Shown: positions 52,327 through 61,558 of the stretch, in pieces
Numbering within the stretch: position 1 is the first letter of the stretch
Layout: each line of letters begins with the position of its first letter
DNA from: an uncultured Lachnospira sp.
GTDB lineage: Bacteria > Bacillota > Clostridia > Lachnospirales > Lachnospiraceae
NCBI GenBank assembly: GCA_910585095.1
Contig: CAJUBU010000011.1
Location: 55,502 to 119,501, forward strand
Direction: 5' to 3'
DNA length: 64,000 nucleotides
Position numbers and translations under genes: made by a program
Notes under the pieces: generated by a model
What the model saw: only the letters and a program-made list of their open reading frames with translations
What the model was told of the DNA's origin: nothing
Databases searched by the model: none

Positions 52327-52962
52327 ATGGATATTGACGAGAGAATTAAAGTGATTATGAAAAAAATGGAGGAACTTGCTGTTTCAAAAAATCCTGAATA
52401 TCCTTGTGGAGAATTTCCTCCAAAGTGGGATAAGCCTTTTAAGGAAGAAAGAGTAGCCAAGTTTGAAGAAAAAAATGGTATTAAGCTGCCGCCTGATTAT
52501 AGAAGATTTATTACAACAGTTGCCAGTGCAGGAACACAGCCGTTTTATGGGCTTTATAGTTTGCTTGATAATAGAAGAGGAAAAGAAAATCCTGCATTTG
52601 ATAAGCCATTTATTGCAACAGTAAGAAAGCCTCTTCTTTATGAAGAGATAGAACAGTTAGATGACGAGGAATGTGATAAAATTTATGAGAATTTACATTG
52701 TGGATTTGTTCCATTATGTACAGAAGGCTGTGGAATGGATAGTATTCTTATAGTAAACTCAGAAGACGAGGAAACATATGGCACTGTTTGGTATTTTGAT
52801 TTTGCCAATGATGCAGGGACACTTCCTTTAATCAATCCTAAAAATGGAAAAACGATGGATTTTTTGGATTGGTTAGAATATTATGTAGATAAAACATTAG
52901 AATTAGAAGATGATGATTTTTTTGGTTATGCTGAAATTGCAGGTATTTTAAAAGATGAGTAA
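52327..52962 (+). CDS. SMI1/KNR4 (SUKH-1) family protein
   Basis: A 211-residue protein with the SUKH core: VAKFEEKNGIKLPPDYRRFITTVASAG, FYGLYSLLD, FVPLCTEGCGMDSILIV and GTVWYFDFANDAGTLPL. SUKH proteins are the commonest immunity family of contact-dependent and polymorphic toxin systems. The start at 52327 is chosen behind GAGG; an in-frame ATG overlaps that site 12 bases upstream. A reverse-oriented family-A repeat follows the stop. Confidence 0.85.
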   Translation: MDIDERIKVIMKKMEELAVSKNPEYPCGEFPPKWDKPFKEERVAKFEEKNGIKLPPDYRRFITTVASAGTQPFYGLYSLLDNRRGKENPAFDKPFIATVRKPLLYEEIEQLDDEECDKIYENLHCGFVPLCTEGCGMDSILIVNSEDEETYGTVWYFDFANDAGTLPLINPKNGKTMDFLDWLEYYVDKTLELEDDDFFGYAEIAGILKDE

Positions 52963-52965
52963 TAC

Positions 52966-53098
52966 CCCATAGCAGAGCTACAATGTGTCCAAAGGACGCT
53001 ATAGTACTTGCCCCCCTTGCGGTAGTCGCCAAATGGATAGGCAAATATGCCGCAAATATGCCGCAAGCATGTCCGCCAGGCTTCGTTGCTCGCAGGAA
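52966..53098 (-). repeat. Intergenic structured repeat, family A, copy 5 (minus orientation)
   Basis: Read on the minus strand it begins TTATTCCTGCGAGCAACG, contains GGACATGCTTGCGGCATA and TTTGGCGACTACCGCAAGG, and ends GCTATGGGGTATT. The internal GCGGCATATTT unit is duplicated here. Confidence 0.6.
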
Positions 53099-53119
53099 TA
53101 AAAATAAGAAAGGCAGTTT

Positions 53120-53437
53120 ATGGAAACAATAATTGTAAAGTTGGATTCACAAAAAATGGAAAATCCAGAGATAAGTATTTTTTATGAATTACCAGAAAAA
53201 TTAGAGAAATATACAAGAAATAAAGTAACCGATAATGGATACGATTATTTAACGAATACTATTGTTGGAATATGGTTAGCTACCGAACATGCAAAAGAAG
53301 ATTATCCAAAAGTAATTGAATATATTTCTAAGAAAAGAGTATGTGGCAATGATTTGTCTAAAACAGCAGAAATTTATATCTCACAAAAAGATATTGCAAA
53401 ATTAGAGGAATGTGAAAAAGTATATCCAAATGACTAG
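53120..53437 (+). CDS. Small hypothetical protein, immunity-type
   Basis: A 105-residue protein without signal or Cys motif. The order beta strand (IIVKLDSQ), central helix (TNTIVGIWLATEHAKEDYPKV) and charged C-terminus is compatible with a small immunity protein, but the family is not recognised. AAAGG precedes the start. It is followed 20 bases later by the CbrC-family gene, so the two are probably co-expressed. Confidence 0.5.
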   Translation: METIIVKLDSQKMENPEISIFYELPEKLEKYTRNKVTDNGYDYLTNTIVGIWLATEHAKEDYPKVIEYISKKRVCGNDLSKTAEIYISQKDIAKLEECEKVYPND

Positions 53438-53457
53438 AAAGGAGTGCTGTTGTAAAG

Positions 53458-54006
53458 ATGGAAAATGAAGATTTGATTCGTAGGCTACCAAAGTTTAAAT
53501 ATCATCCCAACCCTTTAGAGACGGGTGCATTTATTGAGGAAGATGAGCCAGTTATATGCGATTGTTGCGGAAAAGAAACATTGATTTGTTATAACGCACC
53601 ATTTTATTCCATAGAAGATATTGATATATTTTGTCCAGAATGTATTGCCAATGGCGAGGCTGCTAAAAAGTTTGATGGGGAATTTCAGGATGCCTATTCA
53701 ACAGATGAGGTAAATGACGAAGCAAAAACAGATGAATTGATACATAGAACACCAGGTTATTGCGGCTGGCAGCAAGAGTATTGGAGGGCGCATTGTGACG
53801 ACTATTGCGCTTATTTAGGCGGAGTAGGAACAAAAGAATTAAAGCAGATGAATCTTCTTGAAGAAGTTTTAGATGATGATATGTTAGATGACACAGCAAA
53901 AGGGTGGATTCGGGATGGTTCTGTTACGGATGGCGGTTCAATACAAGGTTATCTGTTTCAATGTCTGCATTGTGGAAAGCATTTGTTATGGGTTGATGCA
54001 GATTAA
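53458..54006 (+). CDS. CbrC family protein (UPF0167, colicin-tolerance type)
   Basis: A 182-residue protein matching CbrC/UPF0167: LPKFKYHPNPLETGAF, CDCCGKETLICYNAPFYS, FCPECIANG, HRTPGYCGWQQEYWRAHCDDYCAYLG and FQCLHCGKHLLWVDAD. In E. coli CbrC confers tolerance to colicin E2; in Firmicutes members are often in immunity arrays. Several Cys pairs likely bind zinc. AAGGAG lies 13 bases before the start. Confidence 0.88.
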   Translation: MENEDLIRRLPKFKYHPNPLETGAFIEEDEPVICDCCGKETLICYNAPFYSIEDIDIFCPECIANGEAAKKFDGEFQDAYSTDEVNDEAKTDELIHRTPGYCGWQQEYWRAHCDDYCAYLGGVGTKELKQMNLLEEVLDDDMLDDTAKGWIRDGSVTDGGSIQGYLFQCLHCGKHLLWVDAD

Positions 54007-54024
54007 TTGGAGAGGTTCAAAATA

Positions 54025-54684
54025 ATGGAAGAAATCAAAAAAAAATATAAAGAAATATGTAAATTGTTTGATGAAAACAATCCTTATGGATATAGTGACA
54101 AAGAATTGAATGATGTTATTGAATGTGTTGGAGAATTGCCAGAAGCCTTAAAATTTTTTTATAAAAAATATGGAAAAACGTTTTCATTTTTTCAGGATGA
54201 GTTGATGCTCCCTAACAAGTATCCCGCACGATTAAATGACAATTATTTAGTATTTTTTAATGAAAATCAAGGAATTTGCCAAGCTGCTGTTAAAAAATCG
54301 GATGTTTCATTGATAGACCCACCTGTATACATTAGTGTAGACGATAATGAATGGAATCTTGCCGCAGACAAATTATCAGATTTTATGGTTGCTATGTATG
54401 GTTATCAGGCAAGCATTGCTCTTGAATATAATCCTGAAGATATTTTTTTTGTATCAAGAGAAGAACAAAAAAAGATAGAAGAACGATTTACAAAAAGACC
54501 AGAAACGATAAAGGGATGGATTGATAAAAAATATGAGATTATATTATATGGCAATGATAATTGCAGAATAGCATTAATGGATATGGATGGAGAAGATGAT
54601 ATTCAAATGACTTATGCGGCAAATTCTGAGGAAGAATTAGAGCGAATGGAAAGTTTGTTATCAGATATTGGAGAAGCTATTTAG
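54025..54684 (+). CDS. SUKH-like hypothetical protein
   Basis: A 219-residue protein with LPEALKFFYKKYGKTFSFFQ and DNYLVFFNENQGICQAAV, which recalls the SMI1/KNR4-type fold (helix, ligand loop, FFNENQG strand). The likeness is weak. GGAGAGG (54009-54015) fixes the start at 54025; it overlaps the end of the CbrC gene region closely. It is acidic and cytosolic, consistent with an immunity protein. Confidence 0.55.
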   Translation: MEEIKKKYKEICKLFDENNPYGYSDKELNDVIECVGELPEALKFFYKKYGKTFSFFQDELMLPNKYPARLNDNYLVFFNENQGICQAAVKKSDVSLIDPPVYISVDDNEWNLAADKLSDFMVAMYGYQASIALEYNPEDIFFVSREEQKKIEERFTKRPETIKGWIDKKYEIILYGNDNCRIALMDMDGEDDIQMTYAANSEEELERMESLLSDIGEAI

Positions 54685-54810
54685 TCTTATTGAAGTTATT
54701 TAGTCCCATTGAAAAGTTGCAACAGCAACTATAAGGTTATGAGCGAATAATAAAATCAATTGTAAATATTCGTTTTGCTATGCAAAGATGAAAATAAAAA
54801 TAGGTGGAAA

Positions 54811-55695
54811 ATGAGTAAAAAATGGGCAGAAAAATGGAATCATCATCATGTAAAGATGATACATTTAACCGAATTTGAAAAAAAAATTCAGTCATATGAC
54901 GGCATGATAATAGAGACTGGTGGAAGATTTGCACAAGGCAAGCTGGGTGGTGATAAATATGAGCAAAGATGCCTTGATGATGCAAAAAATTATATGTTGG
55001 CAGGCGGAAGCAAAAAGCATTTGATAGAAATTGTTGACCGATATATTTTATTTTATGAAAAAGAGACAGAATGGAAATTTCAAGATTTAGAAATGGCTTT
55101 TTTAAGAAATATCAAAGAGAAATTAATAGGGGTGGCAAAAATGAATAAAAAAGAAATTCGAGCAGTTTATTCTGAAAACACTATTCGTGTATATCAGGCT
55201 TATTGTGATGATATTGCAGATGAGGCTATCCAGTTAGGCACATTTGGGAAGAAATTTAAAATGGATAGAATGACATGGATTAAACCTTCGTTTCTTTGGA
55301 TGATGTATCGCTGTGGTTGGGCGACAAAAAGCGGTCAAGAAAGGGTATTAGCAATTGATATAAAAAGAGAAGGCTTTGACTATATTGTTCAACATGCTAT
55401 TGCGTCTACACATAATGAAAATATGGGGATTAGCTTTGAAGAATGGAAAGAGCAAGTACAAAAATCTGATATAAGATGTCAGTGGGACCCGGAACGGGAT
55501 ATTTATGGAAATCCTTTAGAAATCCGTTCTATACAATTAGGGCTTAGAAGAGAAGCAGTAAAATCTTATGTAAATGAATGGATTGTTCATATTGAAGATA
55601 TTACAGCTTATGTGAAAGATTTATATAATAAAAAAAATAAAGGAATGGATATTCAATCATTATTGCCTAAAGAACAAATTTATATTTGTAAATAA
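54811..55695 (+). CDS. DUF4291 protein with an extra N-terminal domain
   Basis: This 294-residue protein starts at 54811 (AGGTGG upstream). Residues about 112-294 match DUF4291: EIRAVYSENTIRVYQAYCDD, MTWIKPSFLWMMYRCGWATK, CQWDPERDIYGNPLEIRSIQLGLR. Usual DUF4291 proteins begin at this point and are about 190 residues long. Here a 110-residue helical domain of unknown family precedes it. The junction has a ribosome-binding-like AGGGGTGG and an ATG at 55141, so the two domains may also be made separately. Function unknown. Confidence 0.75.
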   Translation: MSKKWAEKWNHHHVKMIHLTEFEKKIQSYDGMIIETGGRFAQGKLGGDKYEQRCLDDAKNYMLAGGSKKHLIEIVDRYILFYEKETEWKFQDLEMAFLRNIKEKLIGVAKMNKKEIRAVYSENTIRVYQAYCDDIADEAIQLGTFGKKFKMDRMTWIKPSFLWMMYRCGWATKSGQERVLAIDIKREGFDYIVQHAIASTHNENMGISFEEWKEQVQKSDIRCQWDPERDIYGNPLEIRSIQLGLRREAVKSYVNEWIVHIEDITAYVKDLYNKKNKGMDIQSLLPKEQIYICK

Positions 55696-55771
55696 ATTTA
55701 AAATTTATTAAAGATTCGTTTATATATTAAAAAATATTATATGAATAATACCTTATAGCAAGTTTTATATT

Positions 55772-55890
55772 TTATTCTTGCAAGCAATGAGCCAAACGAA
55801 AATGTTTGTGGCATATTTGCGGCAGACTTGTGGCAAGCTTGCCTATTCATTTAACAACTGCCGCGAAGTATTTGACTCATTTGTTGCAAG
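55772..55890 (+). repeat. Intergenic structured repeat, family A, copy 6
   Basis: It begins TTATTCTTGCAAGCAATGAGC, has GTGGCAAGCTTGCC and ACAACTGCCGCG. The terminal hairpin is reduced. It lies between convergent genes ending at 55695 and 55911. Confidence 0.55.
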
Positions 55891-55910
55891 GTGTTTTTTA
55901 TAATAAATTT

Positions 55911-57764
55911 TTATTCAAAATAAAATATCTTACTTTTTGTATGAAAAGGTAACTTTCCATTTTTAGGCAAAAGGTAAGCATGTTCATGGTGAACATGTAA
56001 ATTTTCTTCTATAAATCCATCTGTTATAATTAAAATGGGTGCGTCATTAGGAAAATCACTGGCATGTTCAAGAAGGTTGACGGCTGGCTGTAAAATAGTT
56101 CCTCCGCGTCCTTTGATTTCAACCTGCCTTGCAATATCTTCTGGGGAAAGATAACCAGCATCATATGCGTTGGCATCACAAAAAACAACTCGCACAAAAG
56201 GGACGTCTTTTGCCACAGCATAACTTGCAATAGAGCCTAATGCCATACCAAGCTCTCTTGTTGACACAGAGCCTGAAGTGTCGATAACAACACCAAATGT
56301 CCGATTTTTTTCATCTATTTCACAGAGTACTGTTCTTGGGCGGGGAATATCTGGCGTAGCACTTTGGCGTCTGCTTGGTCTAGCATACGTTCGATGTTTT
56401 TCAAGAGGAGGAAAATAGGTGTCAAACCATTTTCCAAGTTTTACGTCCCAAGCAATAGCAGGCATAGATAAGGCATAAATTTCTTCAATTAAGCCTTCTG
56501 GCAAAAAGCCGCGTCCTCGTTCCATCTGGAAATCCAGACCTTCACGAAGTACATTGCGATAAAATTCATCTAATCGCACCCCTTCATGCAGTCCACCAAA
56601 TGTTGGCAGTTCATCAGCAAGAATATCTCCTTTTTTATAGCCACGAAATGTATTTAAACGGGAATATTTTTTTAAATCTTTTACGATTTTATCGTAAATG
56701 GTTTCTGCCGATAAGCCTTTTAATTCCTCATCATAAAGAATCCCCTTAGATGGCATAATGCCAATATTCATTTCATGCAGCCATCCATTGATAACATAAT
56801 CACATGCGATATTCCAAAGATAAGCATTTCTCCCTTGACATCGTTTGTGATGCATAAGTCCTGCATGTAAAAATTCATGTGCCAGTACAAATTTCCATTC
56901 TTCTTCACTAAATCCACATGTTGGATTTACATATATTTCACCTCGAATAGCATCAACAGCGGCAATTTCAATTTCATTTCGGATACATAGTGAATAATCT
57001 TCAATGATTTTATAAGAGGCTGCCATACTCCCAAGCAAAGGAAAATTTCCCATAAACCATCGGGCTGCTTTTAGTGTTGGTGTATTTTTATTTTCATCAT
57101 ATACATGCCCGCCTACATCGCTTAACGTTTCAGAGGTTAAATGAGAGATAGAATAGTAAAATTGTGCGGCATAGGAGTTGGATTCATTATTTTTATATTC
57201 ATTGGGATGATTAAGACCAACCATATCCATATGCAGGTGTGAAGTCGTGCCATAAGGCTGTAATGTTCCATCTTCATGTAAAGAGAGTAAGTGTCTATAT
57301 ATTTTTTCTTCACTGCTTAATTTTATCGCATAGTCGTTGGAAGGGTCGTTACAAGTAGGTATGCCGATTTGAATATCCATAAGGAATCGTGTGATATAGA
57401 TATCACATGCTTTGTTCCAAACAGCAAGTTTCGTTTCAACTTTATCTCCAACATAAACATCCGATGGAATTGTATCCTTATCAAAATGTGCAAATGCCAG
57501 ATGAAGCAGACAATGTGCCATAATATAAAACCATTCGTCACTCGTTTTTTTACAGTAGATATTAATATAAATATTTCCTTTATTATCAACAATTGCGGCG
57601 CTGTCTGCATCATATGTATATTTTTGTTTTAAGTAGATATGTCCTAATAATTTTCCAAACAAGGGATGATTTTCTATCAAATTCCAGCCTTGCAAAAAAA
57701 TTTGTTCATTATGCGGAATTTTCTCATTAGGGGCAACATAACGGTAATAATGTAAATTAGGCAT
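55911..57764 (-). CDS. VWA-like protein with duplicated metallopeptidase-like domains (DUF2201 type)
   Basis: A 617-residue protein. Residues about 20-140 and 235-345 are two copies of one zincin-like domain: AHCLLHLAFAHF (84-88 HCLLH) with WNKACDIYI...IGIP, and AHEFLHAGLMHH (296-300 HEFLH) with WNIACDYVI...IGIMP. Only the second keeps the HExxH catalytic Glu. Residues about 485-617 form a VWA-like domain with the metal motif VIDTSGSVS and IITDGF. Its start overlaps the end of the AAA+ gene by 8 bases, giving the standard MoxR plus VWA pair, in which the ATPase remodels or activates the VWA partner. Confidence 0.83.
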   Translation of the reverse strand: MPNLHYYRYVAPNEKIPHNEQIFLQGWNLIENHPLFGKLLGHIYLKQKYTYDADSAAIVDNKGNIYINIYCKKTSDEWFYIMAHCLLHLAFAHFDKDTIPSDVYVGDKVETKLAVWNKACDIYITRFLMDIQIGIPTCNDPSNDYAIKLSSEEKIYRHLLSLHEDGTLQPYGTTSHLHMDMVGLNHPNEYKNNESNSYAAQFYYSISHLTSETLSDVGGHVYDENKNTPTLKAARWFMGNFPLLGSMAASYKIIEDYSLCIRNEIEIAAVDAIRGEIYVNPTCGFSEEEWKFVLAHEFLHAGLMHHKRCQGRNAYLWNIACDYVINGWLHEMNIGIMPSKGILYDEELKGLSAETIYDKIVKDLKKYSRLNTFRGYKKGDILADELPTFGGLHEGVRLDEFYRNVLREGLDFQMERGRGFLPEGLIEEIYALSMPAIAWDVKLGKWFDTYFPPLEKHRTYARPSRRQSATPDIPRPRTVLCEIDEKNRTFGVVIDTSGSVSTRELGMALGSIASYAVAKDVPFVRVVFCDANAYDAGYLSPEDIARQVEIKGRGGTILQPAVNLLEHASDFPNDAPILIITDGFIEENLHVHHEHAYLLPKNGKLPFHTKSKIFYFE

Positions 57765-58839
57765 GGATACCTCGTTTCTCGTTCTGATTGACTAATCTCG
57801 GTAAGTCTCGAATAATCTCCACCATAAACCAATCAGGCAAAACTTCATTACCATTGGCGGATACGACCATCTGTGCAATTTCAAAATTAATCGTTGCAAG
57901 TTCTTTTATCATTGCCTTTACCCTGTAAACAAAAGAAAGGATATTTCCACCAGTTGCCTGTTTATTTTCAGGTAGTTCCCGAAGCAATTTTGCCCTGAAA
58001 GACTGAGCAAGAAAATAGAGTATATCGCGTTCTTCTGGCTTGCTTGGCCATTTTGCTTTTTGTGCGATAATCTCATCTAATAAATGGGTATTTTTCAGTT
58101 GTTTTGTATAGGCAAGAAACATACTTGCATGGGAAGGTGAGATTATTCCATAAGTAAGTACACGCAAAATTTCCTGTGAAATTTCTCTTTTTCCAGCGCC
58201 ATATTCGGTGAGCGCATCGCTTAACATATGCCAAGAACGTGGAGTAGAATAAGGTTCTTCTGTCTTTGGCGGCTCTGAAAATAAATGGTCTGGGCGCTGT
58301 GTAAGATAATCAATGACCCAAACATGAATGCCAGAATCATTTGCCCATTTCAGCCATTGTTTGGTATCGACTTTTAGCTGTACATGAAACATTCGGTTAA
58401 TCAGTGCAGATGACATCGTTTTTACAATAGCAGAGTCCTGTGTGCGGTTTCCAGCACCAATTACAACACTGCCTTCTGGAAGATGATATTCACCAATTCG
58501 GCGTTCATGGATTAAGCTGTAAAATGCTTTTTGTACTTCTTGTGAGCAAGCATTTAATTCATCAAGAAAAAGCACATAAGGTTCTTTTCTTGCAATCATT
58601 TTAGGTGGCAAAAATGTACTTACGTCATTTTGAATTTGTGGAATGCCAATAATATCCTCTGGTGCAAGCTGGCTTCCTAAAAGCGAAATACAAGGCATTC
58701 CGACTTCCTTAGAGAATTGTTCAACAAGTGCTGATTTTCCGATTCCGGGCGCACCCCATATAAACACTGGTCGAACAAGTGCAACATTTAAAAGTATTTC
58801 TAACAAATCGTTTTGTGTAACTGTGATTGGTAAATTCAT
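57757..58839 (-). CDS. MoxR-type AAA+ ATPase
   Basis: A 360-residue ATPase: Walker A WGAPGIGKSALV near residue 30, Walker B VLFLDELNAC near 91, sensor GAGNRTQDSAIV near 130 and Arg finger in SALINRMFHVQLK. The helical C-terminal half has ILRVLTYGIISPSHASMF. This is the ATPase half of a MoxR/VWA chaperone pair with the downstream metallopeptidase-VWA gene. GAAAGG lies about 12 bases before the start. The target of the pair is unknown. Confidence 0.88.
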   Translation of the reverse strand: MNLPITVTQNDLLEILLNVALVRPVFIWGAPGIGKSALVEQFSKEVGMPCISLLGSQLAPEDIIGIPQIQNDVSTFLPPKMIARKEPYVLFLDELNACSQEVQKAFYSLIHERRIGEYHLPEGSVVIGAGNRTQDSAIVKTMSSALINRMFHVQLKVDTKQWLKWANDSGIHVWVIDYLTQRPDHLFSEPPKTEEPYSTPRSWHMLSDALTEYGAGKREISQEILRVLTYGIISPSHASMFLAYTKQLKNTHLLDEIIAQKAKWPSKPEERDILYFLAQSFRAKLLRELPENKQATGGNILSFVYRVKAMIKELATINFEIAQMVVSANGNEVLPDWFMVEIIRDLPRLVNQNEKRGIHA

Positions 58840-59656
58840 ATATAGATAACCTTTCTATAATTTTTAAATTTTTGATAAAGCAGCAAATCGCTTATTGCAG
58901 AATATTTCATTAATAATATATTGAAAAGTTACATTTATTGATTTGCTGATGAATATAAAATTTTTATTTTATAGTAGGTTAGTAGAGATTAGAAATCCTT
59001 TTATAGCAGTGTATTTAAAACATATAGCTATAAGAATAATGAATAATACATAAAGAATAACGTACTTTGTAAGTTATTCTTATGTTTAATAAAATTAGAT
59101 AAAGATTTTATATATAATAAATGTATAACAAATATTTATTACATATATAAAAAGGATAATTTATATAAAATCTTAAAATTGTAATAGGACAACTAGACCT
59201 CTATTAACTACTATTAAATTATTTTTGTGTTTTATTAATTGTTTCATAATTGTCCTCCTTTCAATTTATGGTTTATTATTTTATTTATGGATTTTTATAC
59301 CATTTGTGGAAAGTATAGCGAAAGAATTTTAAAATGTCAATATCCAAATGTAATTTATTTCCGCGATTTATTCCCACGAGCAGTATTTGACTAGACATTT
59401 GTATTTTACAATGATATACTAAATAAAATATATATATTTTAAATGGTGTGTAATTTAAGTATATATGTGGCAATCAAATTTGAGTTTATTTAATAATATA
59501 TATTTTTATGAAGAAATACTTTAACAATAAGCTATTTTGTGTAAGTTTGTTACCTATTTGTATCAAAGTATTACAGATAAGGTTTAATGTGATAATAGGA
59601 ATTGTTTTTATGAATTTCTGTTGTACAATTCCTACGCTTTAGAATGGAAGAATAAT
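58840..59656. other. AT-rich region of about 800 bases with one tiny ORF
   Basis: Very AT-rich. It contains the divergent promoter areas of the MoxR-type and DUF434 genes, a minus-strand mini-ORF (59173-59247) with a perfect ribosome binding site, and a fragment of repeat family A near 59355-59400 (CCACGAGCAGTATTTGACT). No other gene is supported. Confidence 0.5.
59173..59247 (-). CDS. 24-residue small ORF with a perfect ribosome binding site
   Basis: On the minus strand, AAAGGAGG lies 6 bases before ATG 59247; the frame encodes 24 residues, a basic N-terminus (MKQLIKHKNN) and a hydrophobic C-terminus (LIVVNRGLVVLLQF). No longer frame follows. It could be a small membrane-associated or signalling peptide, a leader peptide, or the remnant of a lost gene. 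Confidence 0.4.
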   Translation of the reverse strand: MKQLIKHKNNLIVVNRGLVVLLQF

Positions 59657-60358
59657 ATGTATGATGATAAAAATGCAAGACGTGGTTATGTGCCTGAGGA
59701 TAAATTTCAATTTATGGGTGTTGAACTACAAAAGTTAAAAGAGGCGGCAAAAGATACATTGTATTTACTTAATCGCGGGTATTCTGTAAAAAATGCAACA
59801 ACATTTGTCGGCAATCATTATATGCTGTCCGAGCGTCAGCGTTTGGCGTTAGCACGTAGTATATCGCCCAATATAGACGTAGAAAACAGAAAGAAAAAAG
59901 AAACCTTATGTAAAGAAGTTCATATTGATGGTTTTAATACGATTATTACTTTAGAGGTGGCATTGTCTCATTCTATCCTTATGCGGTGTATGGACGGCAC
60001 GATAAGAGATTTAGCAGGGCTTCGCGGTACCTATCGCATTATAGAACAAACTCAAACAGCCATTCATCTTCTTTTTAAAGAATTAGAAAATAAAGATGTT
60101 GAAAATGCTGTATTTTATTTAGATGCGCCTGTCTCTAATTCAGGTAGATTAAAATTGTTAATTTTGGAAGCTGCAAAAGAGTATTCTATAATGGTTGAAG
60201 TGATTGTTATACATGATGTAGACCGAACATTGCAGAAATTGTCAGGTGTAATTAGCAGTGATGCCATTATTTTAAACCATTGTGAAAGCTATATGAATAT
60301 TTTGCCAGATATTGTTAATAAATTAAAGGATACTTGGATAGTGGAGCTTTGGCAGTAA
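59657..60358 (+). CDS. DUF434 family protein
   Basis: A 233-residue protein with LKEAAKDTLYLLNRGYSVKNATTFVGNHYML, SERQRLALARS, IDGFNTIITLEVALS, RDLAGLRGTYR and YLDAPVSNSGRLK, which identify DUF434 (with its DUF5616 partner domain). Members are widespread in anaerobic bacteria and archaea, and the conserved Asp and Arg residues suggest a nuclease or nucleotide-handling fold, but no function is established. The start at 59657 follows GGAAG; the frame is open 12 codons further. Confidence 0.82.
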   Translation: MYDDKNARRGYVPEDKFQFMGVELQKLKEAAKDTLYLLNRGYSVKNATTFVGNHYMLSERQRLALARSISPNIDVENRKKKETLCKEVHIDGFNTIITLEVALSHSILMRCMDGTIRDLAGLRGTYRIIEQTQTAIHLLFKELENKDVENAVFYLDAPVSNSGRLKLLILEAAKEYSIMVEVIVIHDVDRTLQKLSGVISSDAIILNHCESYMNILPDIVNKLKDTWIVELWQ

Positions 60359-60382
60359 TAATATAAGGTATTAGGTGAAATT

Positions 60383-60891
60383 ATGAAATTAGAATTAAAA
60401 AATGTAGGAAAAATAAAATATGCAGATGTTGAATTAAACGGTATTACGGTTATTGCCGGCGAAAATAATACTGGAAAAAGTACCATTGGAAAAATGCTTT
60501 TTTGTATATTTCATTCTTTCTATAAAATTGAAGATCAGATTCGAGAAGAACGAATAAAGTCAATGAAAAGAGATATGACAGTCTTTTGATATTTAATGAT
60601 ATTGTTGGGAAAAATATATCATTTTGCAGAGAGCATGTGAATTTTATATTAGTATATAATGAAGGTAAAAATTCATCTGAGGATTATGATAATAAAAATA
60701 AAAATTCATCTAAAGATTGCAAAATAAAAAATCAAGACAGTTCAAAAGCTAGAATTGGCAAGTATTTTTATTCTAAAGCCAAAAAGAAATATATTCGATT
60801 TGGCTTGGAACGATTTGAAAAATTATATTTTCACGAAGTTTTTACATATACAGAACAAGAATTTGAGGATAGTTTTTTGTCGCTTAATTAA
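60383..60891 (+). pseudogene. Broken AAA ATPase (OLD/SMC-like)
   Basis: The first 68 codons are the N-terminus of an SMC/OLD-type ATPase: LKNVGKIKYADVELNGITVIAGENNTGKST (Walker A GENNTGKST). It stops at TGA 60587-60589. A second frame opens at TTG 60586 and runs to 60891 with FYSKAKKKYIRFGLERFE, ending in EFEDSFLSLN. The rest of the ATPase (Walker B, D-loop) is missing. This looks like a frameshifted and C-terminally deleted gene of the kind found in phage-defence loci. Which defence family it came from cannot be told. Confidence 0.6.
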
Positions 60892-60989
60892 GTAGATATT
60901 TACAATTTGCTTTACTGTTTGCTTATAACCTTATTGTGATAAGGTTAAGTAAAGTTTTAATAATGTTATAAAATAAAGGAGAACTTATT

Positions 60990-61553
60990 TTGAAAAGTGC
61001 AAAACTATTTTTTATAGGATTACATATACATTTAATACTTAGTATTTTAATGATTGTTATGTTATTTATAGACCAATGGGGTGGATTTGCAATATTATTT
61101 TTTGGGTTTTATTTGTTAATGATTGCAGTAGTTGTGATAACAGGGTGGATTACAGTTGTTATGGCATTTTTGGCAAATAGAGACCAGAAATATAACGAGT
61201 TAAAAAAGGCATGGCTTCTTTTAAAATTAGGCAGTATTCCGTTTTATATTGTGAATTTTTTTTATAGCTTTTTCGTATGGTTTGTGATGGTCGCCGCCAG
61301 CAGAGGTATTTTTATTATCTTGGTTCCTATTCCTATTATATTAACGTGTACTTTTATTTATCAAAGCGGCTGTGTCAGTGCATTTTATATTAATAGCTTA
61401 AGGTATAAATTGATGGTAAATGCACCTGCTTCACCATATTTTCGTCAAAATATAAGCAGTATTCATTACTTACTGCAATTTATTCCAATTCTTGATGTGA
61501 TAAGCACATTTGTGATATGGAATCAATGTAAACAATATGATAGAAGGAGTTGA
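60990..61553 (+). CDS. Four-helix membrane protein
   Basis: A 187-residue integral membrane protein starting at TTG 60990 (AAGGAG at 60978). Four hydrophobic stretches (5-25, 28-58, 80-100, 105-130) are visible, then a polar tail ending CKQYDRRS. I do not recognise it surely. It lies between the broken ATPase and the leucine-rich gene, and a 30-codon ORF follows 6 bases later. Confidence 0.55.
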   Translation: MKSAKLFFIGLHIHLILSILMIVMLFIDQWGGFAILFFGFYLLMIAVVVITGWITVVMAFLANRDQKYNELKKAWLLLKLGSIPFYIVNFFYSFFVWFVMVAASRGIFIILVPIPIILTCTFIYQSGCVSAFYINSLRYKLMVNAPASPYFRQNISSIHYLLQFIPILDVISTFVIWNQCKQYDRRS

Positions 61554-61558
61554 TTGCT

